This document shows, in pieces, positions 1 through 9,499 of a DNA stretch of 41,228 bases; the first letter of the stretch is position 1; the number at the start of each line of letters is the position of its first letter. The stretch covers positions 1 through 41,228 of the forward strand of contig CACXSA010000006.1 of assembly GCA_902770195.1 (NCBI GenBank), written 5' to 3'. The DNA comes from an uncultured Prevotellaceae bacterium (GTDB taxonomy: Bacteria > Bacteroidota > Bacteroidia > Bacteroidales > Bacteroidaceae). The position numbers and the translations under genes were made by a program. Under the pieces are notes generated by a model. It was given only the letters and a program-made list of their open reading frames with translations. It did not search any database and was not told the DNA's origin.

Positions 1-66
1 TATGTAAGACTTTCAAAGAACTCTTCTTTTCATGCCTGCGCCCTGTTTTCTGAGCGAAAGCGGATG

Positions 67-96
67 CAAAGGTACGACTATTTTTTGAACTACCAA
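67..96 (-). promoter_or_regulatory. Leftward promoter leaving the window
   Basis: On the minus strand a -7 element TACCTTTG (67-74) lies 19 bp from a TTTTGG -33 element (about 94-98), a full Bacteroidota promoter. It reads toward base 1. The transcribed leader contains GTTCTTTGA near 16-24, which resembles a boxA antitermination site, so the gene outside the window could be an rRNA operon. That last point is a guess. Confidence 0.6.
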
Positions 97-120
97 AACT
101 TTTCCAAGAAAATTTTATGG

Positions 121-160
121 AAAAATGAAAAGTTTTCGCATTTCATGACAATGCGAAAAC
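121..160 (-). terminator. Intrinsic terminator of the PBP1A gene
   Basis: A perfect 11-bp stem (GTTTTCGCATT at 132-142 with AATGCGAAAAC at 150-160) and 7-nt loop is followed on the minus strand by a U-rich tract (bases 131 down to 121). It lies about 30 bp after the stop of the minus-strand penicillin-binding protein gene. Confidence 0.85.
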
Positions 161-192
161 CTTACACCTTATTATATTATATACGATGAATT

Positions 193-2517
193 TCACTCGA
201 AGATATCCTCGATGGATGTTCCATCCTCCGTTTCTTGTTGTCCTGAATCATCTTCCTCACAAGGATTAAATCCCGCAGGTACATCAAACACATCTGCCTG
301 ACTATATCCGAGTTGCTTGTCTTGGTATATACGCTGCATATACAATGCAAAAACAGGAAGAGCCATAGTTGCACCCTGCCCCATCGCCATAGAGTCGAAA
401 TGAATATCACGGTCGTCACCGCCAACCCACACACCGCTTACTAACTTTGGAGTAAGTCCCATGAACCATGCATCACTGTTATTATTAGTAGTTCCGGTCT
501 TTCCTCCTATCTCTCCAGTAAATCCATAACGGAAGCGCAAACGACCTGCTGTTCCACCATCAACCACGGCTCTCAGCATATAGAGCATCTTATGAGCACT
601 CTCCTCACTGATAACTTCATTCATGCGAGGCTGGAATTGAGCGATAATATTTCCTTCATTGTCTTCAATCTTTGTCACGAACATATGAGCTGCACGAATG
701 CCATGATTGACAAAGGCTGTATAGGCACTGACCATCTCGCCCACAGTTATTTCGCATGGACCAAGACAAAGAGCCATAGAAGGATGTATTTCAGGATTGC
801 GAATACCATATTCGTGCAACAGGCCAACAAATGCCTGGGGATTCAGTTTGCTCATCAAGTAAGCCGAAATCCAGTTGTTCGACTGTTGCAAGCCCCATTT
901 CAGGGTCACCATGTCTCCATATCGGCTTTTACTGGCATTACGTGGCGTCCAAGGTTGACCTGCCACCATATACGTCTGCTGGACATTGGGTGCCAAGTCA
1001 CAGGGCGAGAAGCCATTCTCCATAGCTAAGGAATAAAGGAAAGGCTTGATGGTAGAACCTACCTGACGACGACCCTCCATAGCCATATCGTAGGCAAAAT
1101 GTGTAAAATCAAGACCTCCCACATAAGCTTTCACATGTCCATTTTGAGGACACATGCTTAAAAAGCCTGCACGCAAGAATGTCTTATAATAGCGGATAGA
1201 GTCGAGTGGCGTCATGACAGTATCCTTTTCGCCATGATAAGTGAAAATGGTCATTTCCGTCTTGGTTTGGAAAGCCCGCATGATTTCATCCTCAGAAGCA
1301 CCTGTAGCCTTCATGACACGATACCGATCGCATTGACGAACTGAACGCATCATAATTTTATTGACTTGATCGACAGAAAGACTGCCAGAGAAGGGACCCG
1401 TCTGACGTCCTCTCTTTTCCTTGGTGAAGGCAGGCTGAAGATACTTTGCAACATGCTCATATACAGCTTGTTCTGCATACGCCTGCATTCTGGAATCAAT
1501 CGTTGTATATACTTTTAATCCATCTGCATATAGATTATATGGTTCACCATCGCGCTTTAAATTCTTATTACACCAACCGTATAGAGGATCGTTCTCCCAA
1601 TTCAAGGAATCTAAATGATATTTCACCATGTTCCACGACGGGTAATCTGAACGATTCGGTTGCTTGGCCATCATGTAGCGACGCAGGAAATCACGAAAAT
1701 ATACTGCTATACCATCTTTATGATCTGCCACATGGAATTTCAGATTCAGGGGCTGGGCAGAGTATTTTTCATATTCCTCTTCTGTAAGGTAGTCGGCTTT
1801 CATCATTTGATGAAGCACTACATTCCTGCGCTCTAAACTACGCTCAGGATGACGAACAGGATTGAAATAAGAAGGATTCTTACACAAACCTATCAAAACG
1901 GCAGCTTCCGGCACATTCAAATCCTTTGGGTCTTTACTGAAATAAGTATTTGAAGCTGTCTTGATGCCCACAGCATTGTGCAGAAAATCAAAATAGTTCA
2001 GATACATGGCGATAATCTCGTCTTTCGTATAATTACGTTCCAACTTAACAGCTATCACCCACTCTATTGGTTTTTGCAACAGACGTTCAAATACACTATG
2101 AGCTGTTTCTGAATAGAGTTGCTTAGCCAGCTGCTGGGTAATGGTAGAACCACCGCCTGCACTCTTTTGCCTGAAAATGCCACGTTTCACAACGGCTCGG
2201 CCAAGAGCGATAAAGTCAACACCGGAGTGGTCGTAAAAGCGAACGTCCTCCGTTGCCACCAAGGCCTGCACTAAGGATGGCGACAATTGTGTATAGTCAA
2301 CCATGATGCGATTTTCACGATTGTAGTTCCACGTTCCCATAATCTTACCATCAGAAGAATATATCTGGGTGGCAAAACGGTTAATAGGATTTTGCAGTTC
2401 TTCAATGGGAGGCATGTAGCCTATCCAGCCATTATAAATAGCAGTAAAGCCGAGAGCACTTGCTATTATTCCCAAGACTAGCAGAATCCACAAACCATAT
2501 ACTATTACCTTTTTCAT
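193..2517 (-). CDS. Class A penicillin-binding protein (PBP1A type), bifunctional transglycosylase/transpeptidase
   Basis: This enzyme polymerises lipid II into glycan strands and cross-links the peptides in the periplasm. The 774-residue protein has an N-terminal membrane anchor (about residues 5-28). A GT51 glycosyltransferase domain follows, with catalytic Glu in ATED (E90) and the GGSTITQQLAKQLY motif (122-135). The C-terminal transpeptidase domain carries S488-T-I-K491, S546-N-N and K673-T-G. All key residues are present and the length is usual for the family. The start is supported by AAGGAG six bases upstream of the ATG. A -7 element TAATTTTG lies at 2545-2552 on the same strand. It is transcribed divergently from pyrB and ends in the terminator at 121-160. 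The assignment to PBP1A rather than PBP1C rests on motif order and length. Confidence 0.93.
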   Translation of the reverse strand: MKKVIVYGLWILLVLGIIASALGFTAIYNGWIGYMPPIEELQNPINRFATQIYSSDGKIMGTWNYNRENRIMVDYTQLSPSLVQALVATEDVRFYDHSGVDFIALGRAVVKRGIFRQKSAGGGSTITQQLAKQLYSETAHSVFERLLQKPIEWVIAVKLERNYTKDEIIAMYLNYFDFLHNAVGIKTASNTYFSKDPKDLNVPEAAVLIGLCKNPSYFNPVRHPERSLERRNVVLHQMMKADYLTEEEYEKYSAQPLNLKFHVADHKDGIAVYFRDFLRRYMMAKQPNRSDYPSWNMVKYHLDSLNWENDPLYGWCNKNLKRDGEPYNLYADGLKVYTTIDSRMQAYAEQAVYEHVAKYLQPAFTKEKRGRQTGPFSGSLSVDQVNKIMMRSVRQCDRYRVMKATGASEDEIMRAFQTKTEMTIFTYHGEKDTVMTPLDSIRYYKTFLRAGFLSMCPQNGHVKAYVGGLDFTHFAYDMAMEGRRQVGSTIKPFLYSLAMENGFSPCDLAPNVQQTYMVAGQPWTPRNASKSRYGDMVTLKWGLQQSNNWISAYLMSKLNPQAFVGLLHEYGIRNPEIHPSMALCLGPCEITVGEMVSAYTAFVNHGIRAAHMFVTKIEDNEGNIIAQFQPRMNEVISEESAHKMLYMLRAVVDGGTAGRLRFRYGFTGEIGGKTGTTNNNSDAWFMGLTPKLVSGVWVGGDDRDIHFDSMAMGQGATMALPVFALYMQRIYQDKQLGYSQADVFDVPAGFNPCEEDDSGQQETEDGTSIEDIFE

Positions 2518-2544
2518 CTCTTCTCCTTATTCTGAGTTTGAGTG

Positions 2545-2552
2545 CAAAATTA
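2545..2552 (-). promoter_or_regulatory. -7 element of the PBP1A gene promoter
   Basis: TAATTTTG on the minus strand matches TAnnTTTG. It is 28 bp before the start codon. No good -33 element is seen at the expected distance. Confidence 0.55.
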
Positions 2553-2657
2553 CAAAATTCTTTCCAATAATAGCATTTAAATCAGAAATTATATGTAAAT
2601 TTTCCTTTGGAGAACTTTACTTCGTCTCGAAAATGAAAAGAAAAACGATTTTTCCTT

Positions 2658-2687
2658 TTGTATTTTACTCAACTTTTCGTAAATTTG
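2658..2687 (+). promoter_or_regulatory. pyrBI promoter
   Basis: TTG (2658-2660, within TTTTG) and TAAATTTG (2680-2687) are separated by 19 bp. Transcription should start near 2692-2694, leaving a leader of under 20 nt. There is thus no room for a pyrBI attenuator of the enterobacterial kind. Confidence 0.75.
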
Positions 2688-2709
2688 CACTCAGAAAACC
2701 AAATTCGAA

Positions 2710-3657
2710 ATGGAAAAGCATGATTTTGTGACGATTGCCAATCTCACACGAGAGAAGATTCTCTACATGATTGAGATGGCTCAGGAGTTTGAAAAACATC
2801 CGAACCGTGAATTATTAAAAGGTAAAGTGGTTGCCACTTTATTTTTTGAGCCATCAACCCGTACACGACTGAGTTTTGAGACTGCTGCTAACCGACTCGG
2901 AGCGCGAGTTATAGGTTTTGCAGACCCCAAAATTACCAGCGGAACGAAAGGCGAGACGCTGAAAGACACCATTTCCATGGTTGCCAATTATGCCGATGTC
3001 ATTGTGATGCGACATTACATTGAAGGAGCAGCCCAATATGCTTCCGAAGTAACCAGTATTCCCATTGTCAATGCGGGTGACGGCGCTCATCAACATCCAT
3101 CACAGTGCATGCTGGACCTCTATTCCATCTACAAAACCCAAGGGACGCTGGAGAATCTGAATATTTATCTGGTAGGCGACTTGAAATACGGGCGTACCGT
3201 ACACTCACTGATTATGGCCATGCGCCACTTCAACCCCACTTTCCATTTCGTAGCTCCCAAGGAACTGGCTATGCCCAATGAATACAAGATATATTGTAAG
3301 GAACACGGCATTCAGTTCCAAGAGCACACCGCTTTCAACGAGAAAGTGATTGCTGATGCCGACATCCTTTATATGACTCGTGTACAGAAAGAACGATTCA
3401 GTGACCTCATGGAATATGAGCGCGTAAAGAACGTATATATTCTGAACAACGACATGCTGAGACTGGCAAAACCGAACATGAAAATTCTGCATCCGCTACC
3501 TCGCGTCAACGAAATAGCATACGATGTTGATGAGAACCCCCATGCTTATTACATCCAACAGGCTGGCAACGGGCTATTCGCCCGCGAGGCTATTTTCTGC
3601 GATGTCTTAGGTATTTCACTGGAAGAAGTTAAGAACGACAAAACCATTATCGCATGA
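2710..3657 (+). CDS. pyrB: Aspartate carbamoyltransferase, catalytic chain
   Basis: The enzyme condenses carbamoyl phosphate with L-aspartate to N-carbamoyl-aspartate, the committed step of pyrimidine synthesis in the cytoplasm. The 315-residue protein shows the carbamoyl-phosphate site S49-T-R-T-R53, the swinging-loop K84, the HQHPSQ segment (126-131) and HPLPR (260-264), as in the E. coli catalytic chain. Length is typical. The stop overlaps the pyrI start in ATGA, so the two chains should be translationally coupled and made in ratio for the dodecameric holoenzyme. The promoter lies just upstream at 2658-2687. Confidence 0.97.
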   Translation: MEKHDFVTIANLTREKILYMIEMAQEFEKHPNRELLKGKVVATLFFEPSTRTRLSFETAANRLGARVIGFADPKITSGTKGETLKDTISMVANYADVIVMRHYIEGAAQYASEVTSIPIVNAGDGAHQHPSQCMLDLYSIYKTQGTLENLNIYLVGDLKYGRTVHSLIMAMRHFNPTFHFVAPKELAMPNEYKIYCKEHGIQFQEHTAFNEKVIADADILYMTRVQKERFSDLMEYERVKNVYILNNDMLRLAKPNMKILHPLPRVNEIAYDVDENPHAYYIQQAGNGLFAREAIFCDVLGISLEEVKNDKTIIA

Positions 3658-4100
3658 ACAAGAAAGAACGTTTGGTTGCTGCCATTGAGCACGGCACCGT
3701 TATAGACCATATACCCGCAGACAAGACCTACCAAGTAGCCAGTCTTTTGGGACTTTTCGATTTAAAGACCCCTGTTACCATTGGTATTAACTATCCTTCT
3801 CAAAAAGTGGGCAACAAAGGTATCATCAAGGTTTCCGACAAATTTTTCAGCGACGACGAGATTTCACGTTTATCCGTTGTAGCCCCCAAGGTCATCCTCA
3901 GCATCATTCGTGACTACGAGGTAGTTGAAAAGAAGACGGTAGATACCCCTAACGAAATCTTCGGCATCGTGAAATGCAACAACCCCAAGTGCATTACCAA
4001 CAACGAGCCTATGCCCACTCATTTCCATGTGACTGACGGGATACTGACCTGCCACTATTGCGAAAAAGAACAGGATATTAATAAGGTGGAACTGGTATAA
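3654..4100 (+). CDS. pyrI: Aspartate carbamoyltransferase, regulatory chain
   Basis: PyrI binds the nucleotide effectors CTP and ATP and links PyrB trimers into the allosteric holoenzyme. The 148-residue protein has the N-terminal nucleotide-binding domain and a C-terminal zinc domain with four cysteines at C108, C113, C133 and C136 in the family spacing. The start codon overlaps the last four bases of pyrB. Presence of PyrI means the Bacteroidota enzyme here is of the feedback-regulated class B type. No terminator is clear right after it; the following DNA is repeat-rich. Confidence 0.96.
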   Translation: MNKKERLVAAIEHGTVIDHIPADKTYQVASLLGLFDLKTPVTIGINYPSQKVGNKGIIKVSDKFFSDDEISRLSVVAPKVILSIIRDYEVVEKKTVDTPNEIFGIVKCNNPKCITNNEPMPTHFHVTDGILTCHYCEKEQDINKVELV

Positions 4101-4137
4101 TCTTGGGAGGCAAGGGACACCTCAGCCATCTATTTGT

Positions 4138-4170
4138 CTCGCTTTTGCCTCGCTTTTATCTCGCTCTTGC
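4138..4170 (+). repeat. Three tandem 11-bp imperfect repeats
   Basis: CTCGCTTTTGC, CTCGCTTTTAT and CTCGCTCTTGC follow one another without gaps after pyrI. They share CTCGCTNTT. No function is visible. Confidence 0.75.
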
Positions 4171-4196
4171 CATACTGTAAGCATACTCGTGAGTAA

Positions 4197-4262
4197 GGCT
4201 AGAAGCAGCTTAGAGTATGGCTAGAAGCAGCTTAGAGTATGGGTAGAGGCTGTCTGGAGTAT
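4197..4262 (+). repeat. Tandem 22-bp repeats
   Basis: Two identical 22-bp units (4197-4218 and 4219-4240, starting GGCTAGAAGCAGC and ending TTAGAGTAT) are followed by a third unit matching 16 of 22 positions (4241-4262) and a stub of a fourth. The array lies between pyrI and the DUF1016 remnant. There are no spacers, so it is not a CRISPR array. Confidence 0.85.
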
Positions 4263-4388
4263 GGCTACACTATTTTTCTTGTCCTTTATATTGGCCTTCC
4301 CCTTTTACTCCCCTCAGGGTCTGGATGAACATCAATTTTTGTATAGGTTGTAAACTCATGCCAATTAGCTTTACACTTTTGCATTACG

Positions 4389-4604
4389 TCATGACCCAGG
4401 AGTACGGGACTCTGATCCATATATTCCATCATCTCTACGAGGACGACTACTTTTACCTATCTTCACCCAATCCTCCACAATTTGGGAATCAGGGAATTCT
4501 TTAGCAAACTGCATCATTCTTCTAATGTTTCGTGGCTCAAAACCTTTCTTGCCATACTCGTCTTGTAATTGTGTCGCATATTGCAGTATCTTTTGAATAT
4601 CCAT
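4389..4604 (-). pseudogene. Remnant of a DUF1016 (PDDEXK nuclease family) gene, N-terminal piece
   Basis: The 71-residue reading frame resembles the N-terminal region of DUF1016/YhcG proteins, with the segment LQDEYGKKGFEPRNIRRM followed by QFAKEFPDSQIV. In that family this region precedes the LSWSH motif and a nuclease domain. Here the similarity stops after about residue 50 and the frame closes in an unrelated tail, so only a fragment of a protein usually over 300 residues long remains. It sits in a repeat-rich gap between pyrI and glyA, consistent with decayed accessory DNA. Family assignment is from memory of the motif. Confidence 0.55.
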
Positions 4605-4885
4605 AATTATTATGTTTTGGGGTCGCAGCGCACCGTGTGACCTTAACTCGGTGTCGTATGAATTTCAAGCGGTTGAAATCTTTGTTAGCTGCCATATTGC
4701 TATTTTAGATTAATAAAGCAACGGATGCTGGTCGAAGGGAAAAGCAAACCAACTGCGATGGCAAAAGTACCGCTCGGCTTTGCCGCTCGTCGAAGAACAT
4801 ATTTCTGGAGCTTGATCTGAGAGGTGAGGGGTGAGAGGTGAGAGAGGTATTTTCTTATGAAAATAGAAGAAAAACAGGTTTTCCT
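4605..4885. other. Gene-poor DNA upstream of glyA
   Basis: No credible gene is present. Two short inverted repeats are visible: GGTCGCA/TGTGACC (4621-4642) and ATTTCAA/TTGAAAT (4662-4679). A purine tract of GAGGTGAGAGGTGAG type (about 4824-4852) belongs to a simple repeat that recurs elsewhere in the window. A short minus-strand frame here (4710-4901) has no recognisable protein character. Confidence 0.5.
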
Positions 4886-4916
4886 TTTGTATTTTGCTCA
4901 CTTATTCGTATCTTTG
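4886..4916 (+). promoter_or_regulatory. glyA promoter
   Basis: TTTG (4886-4889) and TATCTTTG (4909-4916) are spaced 19 bp apart after the TTG. The predicted start near 4922 leaves a leader of roughly 35-40 nt. Confidence 0.78.
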
Positions 4917-4958
4917 CACACCATTAGATTCAAAAAAACAAACATAGACAAAAAAACA

Positions 4959-6239
4959 ATGGAAAGAGACAACGAGATTTTCGAGTTGATTGAGCAGGAG
5001 CACCAGCGCCAGTTGAAAGGCATTGAGCTGATTGCCAGTGAGAACTTTGTAAGCGACCAAGTCATGGAGGCTATGGGGTCGTATCTAACAAACAAATATG
5101 CCGAAGGTTATCCCGGTCATCGCTATTACGGAGGCTGCCAGGTAGTCGATAAGGTTGAGCAATTAGCCATCGACCGTGTCTGCAAGCTGTTCGGTGCCGA
5201 GTATGCCAATGTTCAGCCTCACTCTGGCGCACAGGCCAATGCTGCTGTGCTATTGGCAGTACTGAAGCCTGGCGACACCTTTATGGGTATGAATCTTGAC
5301 CATGGTGGTCACTTGTCACACGGTTCACTTGTCAACACTTCAGGAATCTTGTATAAGCCCGTAGGCTACAACCTGAACAAGGAGACTGGTCGTGTTGACT
5401 ATGACGAGATGGAGCGTCTGGCTCTGGAGCACAAGCCCAAGCTGATTATCGGCGGTGGCTCTGCCTACAGCCGTGAGTGGGACTACAAGCGCATGCGTGA
5501 GATTGCAGCCAAGGTAGGTGCCCTGCTGATGATTGACATGGCTCATCCTGCAGGACTGATAGCTGCCGGTTTGCTGGACAATCCCGTTAAATATGCACAT
5601 ATTGTAACCTCTACAACCCACAAGACCCTTCGTGGTCCTCGTGGTGGTATCATTCTGATGGGTAAGGACTTCGAGAATCCTTGGGGCCTGAAGACACCAA
5701 AGGGAGTAACCAAGATGATGTCGCAGCTGCTCAACTCGGCCGTATTCCCTGGCCAGCAGGGTGGTCCTCTGGAGCATGTCATTGCTGCCAAGGCTGTTGC
5801 CTTTGGCGAAGCTCTTAAGCCAGCCTTCAAAGAGTGGGCCCAGCAGGTTCAGAAGAATGCCAAGGTATTGGCAGAAGAGCTCATCAAGCGTGGTTTCACC
5901 ATCGTTAGTGGTGGTACAGACAACCACTCTATGCTGGTAGATCTTCGCTCCAAATATCCCGACCTTACAGGTAAGGTTGCCGAGAACGCACTTGTTGCAG
6001 CAGACATCACAGTCAACAAGAATATGGTACCTTTCGACACACGTTCTGCTTTCCAGACTTCAGGTATCCGACTTGGAACCCCCGCCATCACGACCCGCGG
6101 TGCCAAGGAGGACCTTATGGTAGAAATTGCAGCACTGATTGAAGAGGTGCTCAACGACCCAGAGAACGAGCAGGTTATCAGCAGCGTGCGCCATCGTGTC
6201 AACGATCGCATGAAACAGTACCCGCTGTTCGCTTATTAA
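4959..6239 (+). CDS. glyA: Serine hydroxymethyltransferase
   Basis: GlyA is a PLP enzyme that converts serine and tetrahydrofolate to glycine and 5,10-methylene-THF, the main one-carbon source. From the ATG at 4959 the protein is 426 residues. An in-frame start further upstream (4857) would lie before the promoter and is rejected. Family motifs are clear: [10 protein letters not shown] near the N-terminus, [13 protein letters not shown], the PLP-lysine segment [14 protein letters not shown], and the C-terminal [13 protein letters not shown]. The next gene starts 8 bp after the stop, so the large sensor gene is probably co-transcribed. Confidence 0.97.
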   Translation: MERDNEIFELIEQEHQRQLKGIELIASENFVSDQVMEAMGSYLTNKYAEGYPGHRYYGGCQVVDKVEQLAIDRVCKLFGAEYANVQPHSGAQANAAVLLAVLKPGDTFMGMNLDHGGHLSHGSLVNTSGILYKPVGYNLNKETGRVDYDEMERLALEHKPKLIIGGGSAYSREWDYKRMREIAAKVGALLMIDMAHPAGLIAAGLLDNPVKYAHIVTSTTHKTLRGPRGGIILMGKDFENPWGLKTPKGVTKMMSQLLNSAVFPGQQGGPLEHVIAAKAVAFGEALKPAFKEWAQQVQKNAKVLAEELIKRGFTIVSGGTDNHSMLVDLRSKYPDLTGKVAENALVAADITVNKNMVPFDTRSAFQTSGIRLGTPAITTRGAKEDLMVEIAALIEEVLNDPENEQVISSVRHRVNDRMKQYPLFAY

Positions 6240-6247
6240 GAACAAGA

Positions 6248-9010
6248 ATGACTACTAACCTAAAAACAAAACTACTTTTGACACTTGCCTTGCTGATGCT
6301 CTTAGTTCCCACCGAACTAAGGGCACAGCAGATGCAAGCATCACTTTCACATTACTCAACAGAAGACGGAATGCCCAGCAACACTATTGCAGCATTGCGT
6401 ACTGATGATTACGGATTTCTGTGGCTGGCCACTTGGAATGGCATTTCCCGTTTCGACGGTTATCATTTCTATAATTACAAAACAGGCGTCACAAGCGGTA
6501 TTCATGGTCTTCACAACCGTGTGGAAAATATGGCCATCGACCTTTCTCAAAACGTCTGGCTTAAGATGTATGACGGACGCGTCTTCGTCATCAACCGCAA
6601 AACCGACTGCATTGAAGATCCTCTAGAAGGTATCAATGGCCATGACGACTTCCATGTTGATTATTTCTTTAATCCCTACGTCACAACTACAGGCGATGTG
6701 CTCATTTCCTATGACGACATAGGACTCTACAAGCTACGTTTAGACCATTCCGGACTCAAGCAAGACCTGATTACAACTGGACAGCTGCGAGTAAACAGTG
6801 TGGTAGAAGGCTATCACAACGACATCTGGGCAGCAACAGACAAAGGCGTGCATCGCATCAATACAGTCAACATGTCATTGGAACGAAGAGGGTACTTCCT
6901 GAATGAGCATGTTACCCGTCTGGCCACCAATGGCTATAACATCTTTGCCGGCACCAAGTCTGGTAAGATCCTCCAGTTCTCTTACGGGCGCGACTCTACG
7001 CTGGTGAAGGATATCGGTAGGGAGATTACCAGCCTTTACGTTGACAGCAGGGGTTTGCTATGGTTCTCCGACCTGGGTGATGGTGCCTATCGCCTGAACC
7101 CAGAAACAGGCGATGTGAAGTTTTTCAACCATCGTGTACTAAACCCTGAATTCACAAGCCGAGGAGCAGAGTTCGGAGAATCCCTTGGCGTACTATGGAT
7201 TCGTATGAACCACGGAGGCTATGGCTTCTACAACCGCACCACCGACGAAGTGGAGTATTTCTATAACGATCCCAGCAATCCCTGGAACCTTTCAAATACC
7301 GTCAATGCCCATCTGGAAATGAATGACGGTGTGATTTGGGAATCCACCAATCGCCGAGGTCTCGAGAAGTTGGAAGTCATGAAGCAAACTATTGCACGTA
7401 CCTTATTATTACCCAACTCAACCTCCCCTCTCGACAATGAGATTCGTGCCATGCTCCACGATAAAAAGCGCAACCGTACTCTATTGGGTAATAAGCATGG
7501 ACAGATTTTCGTCTTCGACGACAAGATGAACCTTTTGACAACCATTTCCCACGACTCCAACGGGAATCCCATCGGACGCCCTTATGGCATATCACAAGAC
7601 TCTCAAGGAAACTATTGGGTCAGCGACAAAGACAACGGACTCTATAAGATAACCCCCAATGGAAACAGCTACCATGTAGAGAACATTCGTCATCACGACA
7701 ACAACCCCTACTCGCTCAGCGACAATGCTGCCTACCAGTGCGTAGAAGACCGCATGGGCAACATATGGGTCGCTACCTATGGCGGAGGCGTCAACGTGTT
7801 GCGAAAAGATAAAAACGGACACTATATTGCCCTACATGCCAAGAATGTCATGAAGCGATATCCTCAGAACCGCTATCTCAAGGTTCGTAGTATAGCGATG
7901 GACCATGAAGGAAAAATCTGGGCAGGAACCACCGATGGTATTCTCATCATGCAGATACGCAACAATAACATCATCATCCAACCACTGGAGATGACGGACG
8001 ACATAGAGAAGAGTCTGATGAGTAATGACATCGTTTGTTTGGCTAGTGACAATCGCGGAAGTATGTGGATTGGAACCAATAGCGGTGGACTGAGCCATGC
8101 TGTCAGCAAAGACTCCAAGGGTCGATGGCAGTTTGAAAACTATGGTATCGAGCAAGGTCTTCCTTCCGAGGAGATCTACGGCATCACTTTCGACAACAAA
8201 GGCAACGTGTGGTTCTCTACGGAGCACATCCTCTGCTCCCTAGACCCCAAGAAGCATATCCTCACCACTTTCTCCAATCTTGACGGTGTTGACGAGACGT
8301 TATGCTCTGAGGGAGCAGCTATCACCCTGTCCAATGGCAATGTCATCTTCGGCACCCTTGAAGGGTATTACTTCGTTGACCGTACCAAACTGATAACCAA
8401 GAAGGGGTCACTGCTCAAGCTCCGCATCACCGACTTTTTTTACAACGGCATTATCCAAACGCCACGCCTGCAAAACTCAGCTTTCAACTACTATGTACCT
8501 GAAAGCAAGCGCGTCATCATTCCTGAAGCTAATAATACCATCGCCTTCCGCTTTGCAGCCCTCAACTATCAGTTCCAGCATCGTATTCACTATCAATACA
8601 AAATGGAAGGATATGACGAAGAATGGCAGAATGCAGGCAAAGACCGTACAGCCACCTACAGCAATCTGCCGGGAGGTACCTATCAGTTTAAAGTAAAAGC
8701 TTTCCTGTTGGAATCCCCTGAGAATTACGACATCCGCACCATCGAGGTAGTTGTGCCCCACTCTACAGCCCCCTCTATCGTCATTTTCTTCGTGCTTATA
8801 GCCGTTATCAGTTTACTGTTCTGGTGGTGGTATCGTCACCATCACCCGTCTCCAGACGATGATAACAAAGAGGTCAATTCCTCAAAGCTGACTCAAACGG
8901 GCGATGTACTTTCCAAGGATATCAAACTCGATGTTGACGATGCTCCCTATGCAGATGTCACAGAAGTTGGTATGTTCGAAAGTGTAAGGGATGATGGCCA
9001 CTTGAAATGA
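6248..9010 (+). CDS. Periplasmic two-component-type propeller sensor (Reg_prop/Y_Y_Y) lacking a kinase domain
   Basis: The 920-residue protein begins with a signal peptide ending near LRAQQ (about residue 26). It continues with repeated Reg_prop blades (for example GFLWLATWNGISRFDG, GNIWVATYGGGVNVL, GSMWIGTNSGGLSHA) that form the beta-propeller domain of Bacteroidota hybrid sensors. A Y_Y_Y domain follows (about 750-830, with YKMEGYDEEW and YSNLPGGTYQF), then one membrane segment (about 838-858). In hybrid two-component systems a histidine kinase, receiver and AraC domain follow; here only about 60 residues remain. The last 42 residues are read antisense to the conserved 3' end of ribE. Possible reading: a sensor that lost its output domains, or one that signals through a partner. 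The ligand is unknown. Confidence 0.85.
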   Translation: MTTNLKTKLLLTLALLMLLVPTELRAQQMQASLSHYSTEDGMPSNTIAALRTDDYGFLWLATWNGISRFDGYHFYNYKTGVTSGIHGLHNRVENMAIDLSQNVWLKMYDGRVFVINRKTDCIEDPLEGINGHDDFHVDYFFNPYVTTTGDVLISYDDIGLYKLRLDHSGLKQDLITTGQLRVNSVVEGYHNDIWAATDKGVHRINTVNMSLERRGYFLNEHVTRLATNGYNIFAGTKSGKILQFSYGRDSTLVKDIGREITSLYVDSRGLLWFSDLGDGAYRLNPETGDVKFFNHRVLNPEFTSRGAEFGESLGVLWIRMNHGGYGFYNRTTDEVEYFYNDPSNPWNLSNTVNAHLEMNDGVIWESTNRRGLEKLEVMKQTIARTLLLPNSTSPLDNEIRAMLHDKKRNRTLLGNKHGQIFVFDDKMNLLTTISHDSNGNPIGRPYGISQDSQGNYWVSDKDNGLYKITPNGNSYHVENIRHHDNNPYSLSDNAAYQCVEDRMGNIWVATYGGGVNVLRKDKNGHYIALHAKNVMKRYPQNRYLKVRSIAMDHEGKIWAGTTDGILIMQIRNNNIIIQPLEMTDDIEKSLMSNDIVCLASDNRGSMWIGTNSGGLSHAVSKDSKGRWQFENYGIEQGLPSEEIYGITFDNKGNVWFSTEHILCSLDPKKHILTTFSNLDGVDETLCSEGAAITLSNGNVIFGTLEGYYFVDRTKLITKKGSLLKLRITDFFYNGIIQTPRLQNSAFNYYVPESKRVIIPEANNTIAFRFAALNYQFQHRIHYQYKMEGYDEEWQNAGKDRTATYSNLPGGTYQFKVKAFLLESPENYDIRTIEVVVPHSTAPSIVIFFVLIAVISLLFWWWYRHHHPSPDDDNKEVNSSKLTQTGDVLSKDIKLDVDDAPYADVTEVGMFESVRDDGHLK

Positions 9011-9481
9011 ATTTGACGTAGGATTACACACCGTCAACGACACCCCGTTCACCGTTACGGAACCCTTATCGACCGTGAAATAGCCATTACGAGCCATTTC
9101 GCGGTTTTCTTTGTATTCAAAAGTGAAATATGTCGAGCCGTTGGCATCCTCTACAGCTATACATTGAGCTGTCTCATCCACATGACCTTGTACAATATGA
9201 CCATCCAGTCGTCCGTTCATAAGCATCGAACGCTCTACGTTTACCTTGTCACCGACTTTTAACAGCCCAAGGTTGGTACGCTCCAACGTCTCCTTCATAG
9301 CCGTCACCGTATAAGTTCCGTTCTCTATTTTGACAACGGTCAGACATACCCCATTGTGCGCCACACTCTGGTCAATTCCCAGTTCTTCTACAAACGAGCA
9401 ACGCAAGGTGAAATCGATATTATCCCTGTCTTTTTGTATGGCTACAACAGTAGCAAACTCCTCAATGATACCAGAAAACAT
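8882..9481 (-). CDS. ribE: Riboflavin synthase, alpha chain
   Basis: The enzyme dismutates two 6,7-dimethyl-8-ribityllumazine molecules to riboflavin. The 199-residue protein is full length and has the two lumazine-binding repeats. The first starts MFSGIIEE and contains NGVCLTV; the second contains VNGVSLTVCN and ends FEHTNF...VNIEFDILGKYIARL, a conserved terminus. Its last 129 bp overlap the 3' end of the convergent sensor gene. The gene is preceded by a structured RNA (9500-9726), with only about 25 nt between that RNA's closing stem and the ATG. No FMN riboswitch motif is found. In B. subtilis nomenclature this gene is ribE; E. coli calls it ribC. Confidence 0.95.
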   Translation of the reverse strand: MFSGIIEEFATVVAIQKDRDNIDFTLRCSFVEELGIDQSVAHNGVCLTVVKIENGTYTVTAMKETLERTNLGLLKVGDKVNVERSMLMNGRLDGHIVQGHVDETAQCIAVEDANGSTYFTFEYKENREMARNGYFTVDKGSVTVNGVSLTVCNPTSNSFQVAIIPYTFEHTNFCDICIGSIVNIEFDILGKYIARLSQL

Positions 9482-9499
9482 AATTATTTACTATTAATT

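Noticed and set aside
4138-4262. CRISPR array
   Set aside because: The repeats are head to tail without spacers and no cas gene is present.
4710-4901. 63-residue minus-strand reading frame upstream of glyA
   Set aside because: Its sequence comes from the purine simple repeat and the glyA promoter region; no protein character.
5340-5927. 195-residue minus-strand reading frame
   Set aside because: It lies fully inside glyA in the opposite direction and encodes nothing recognisable.
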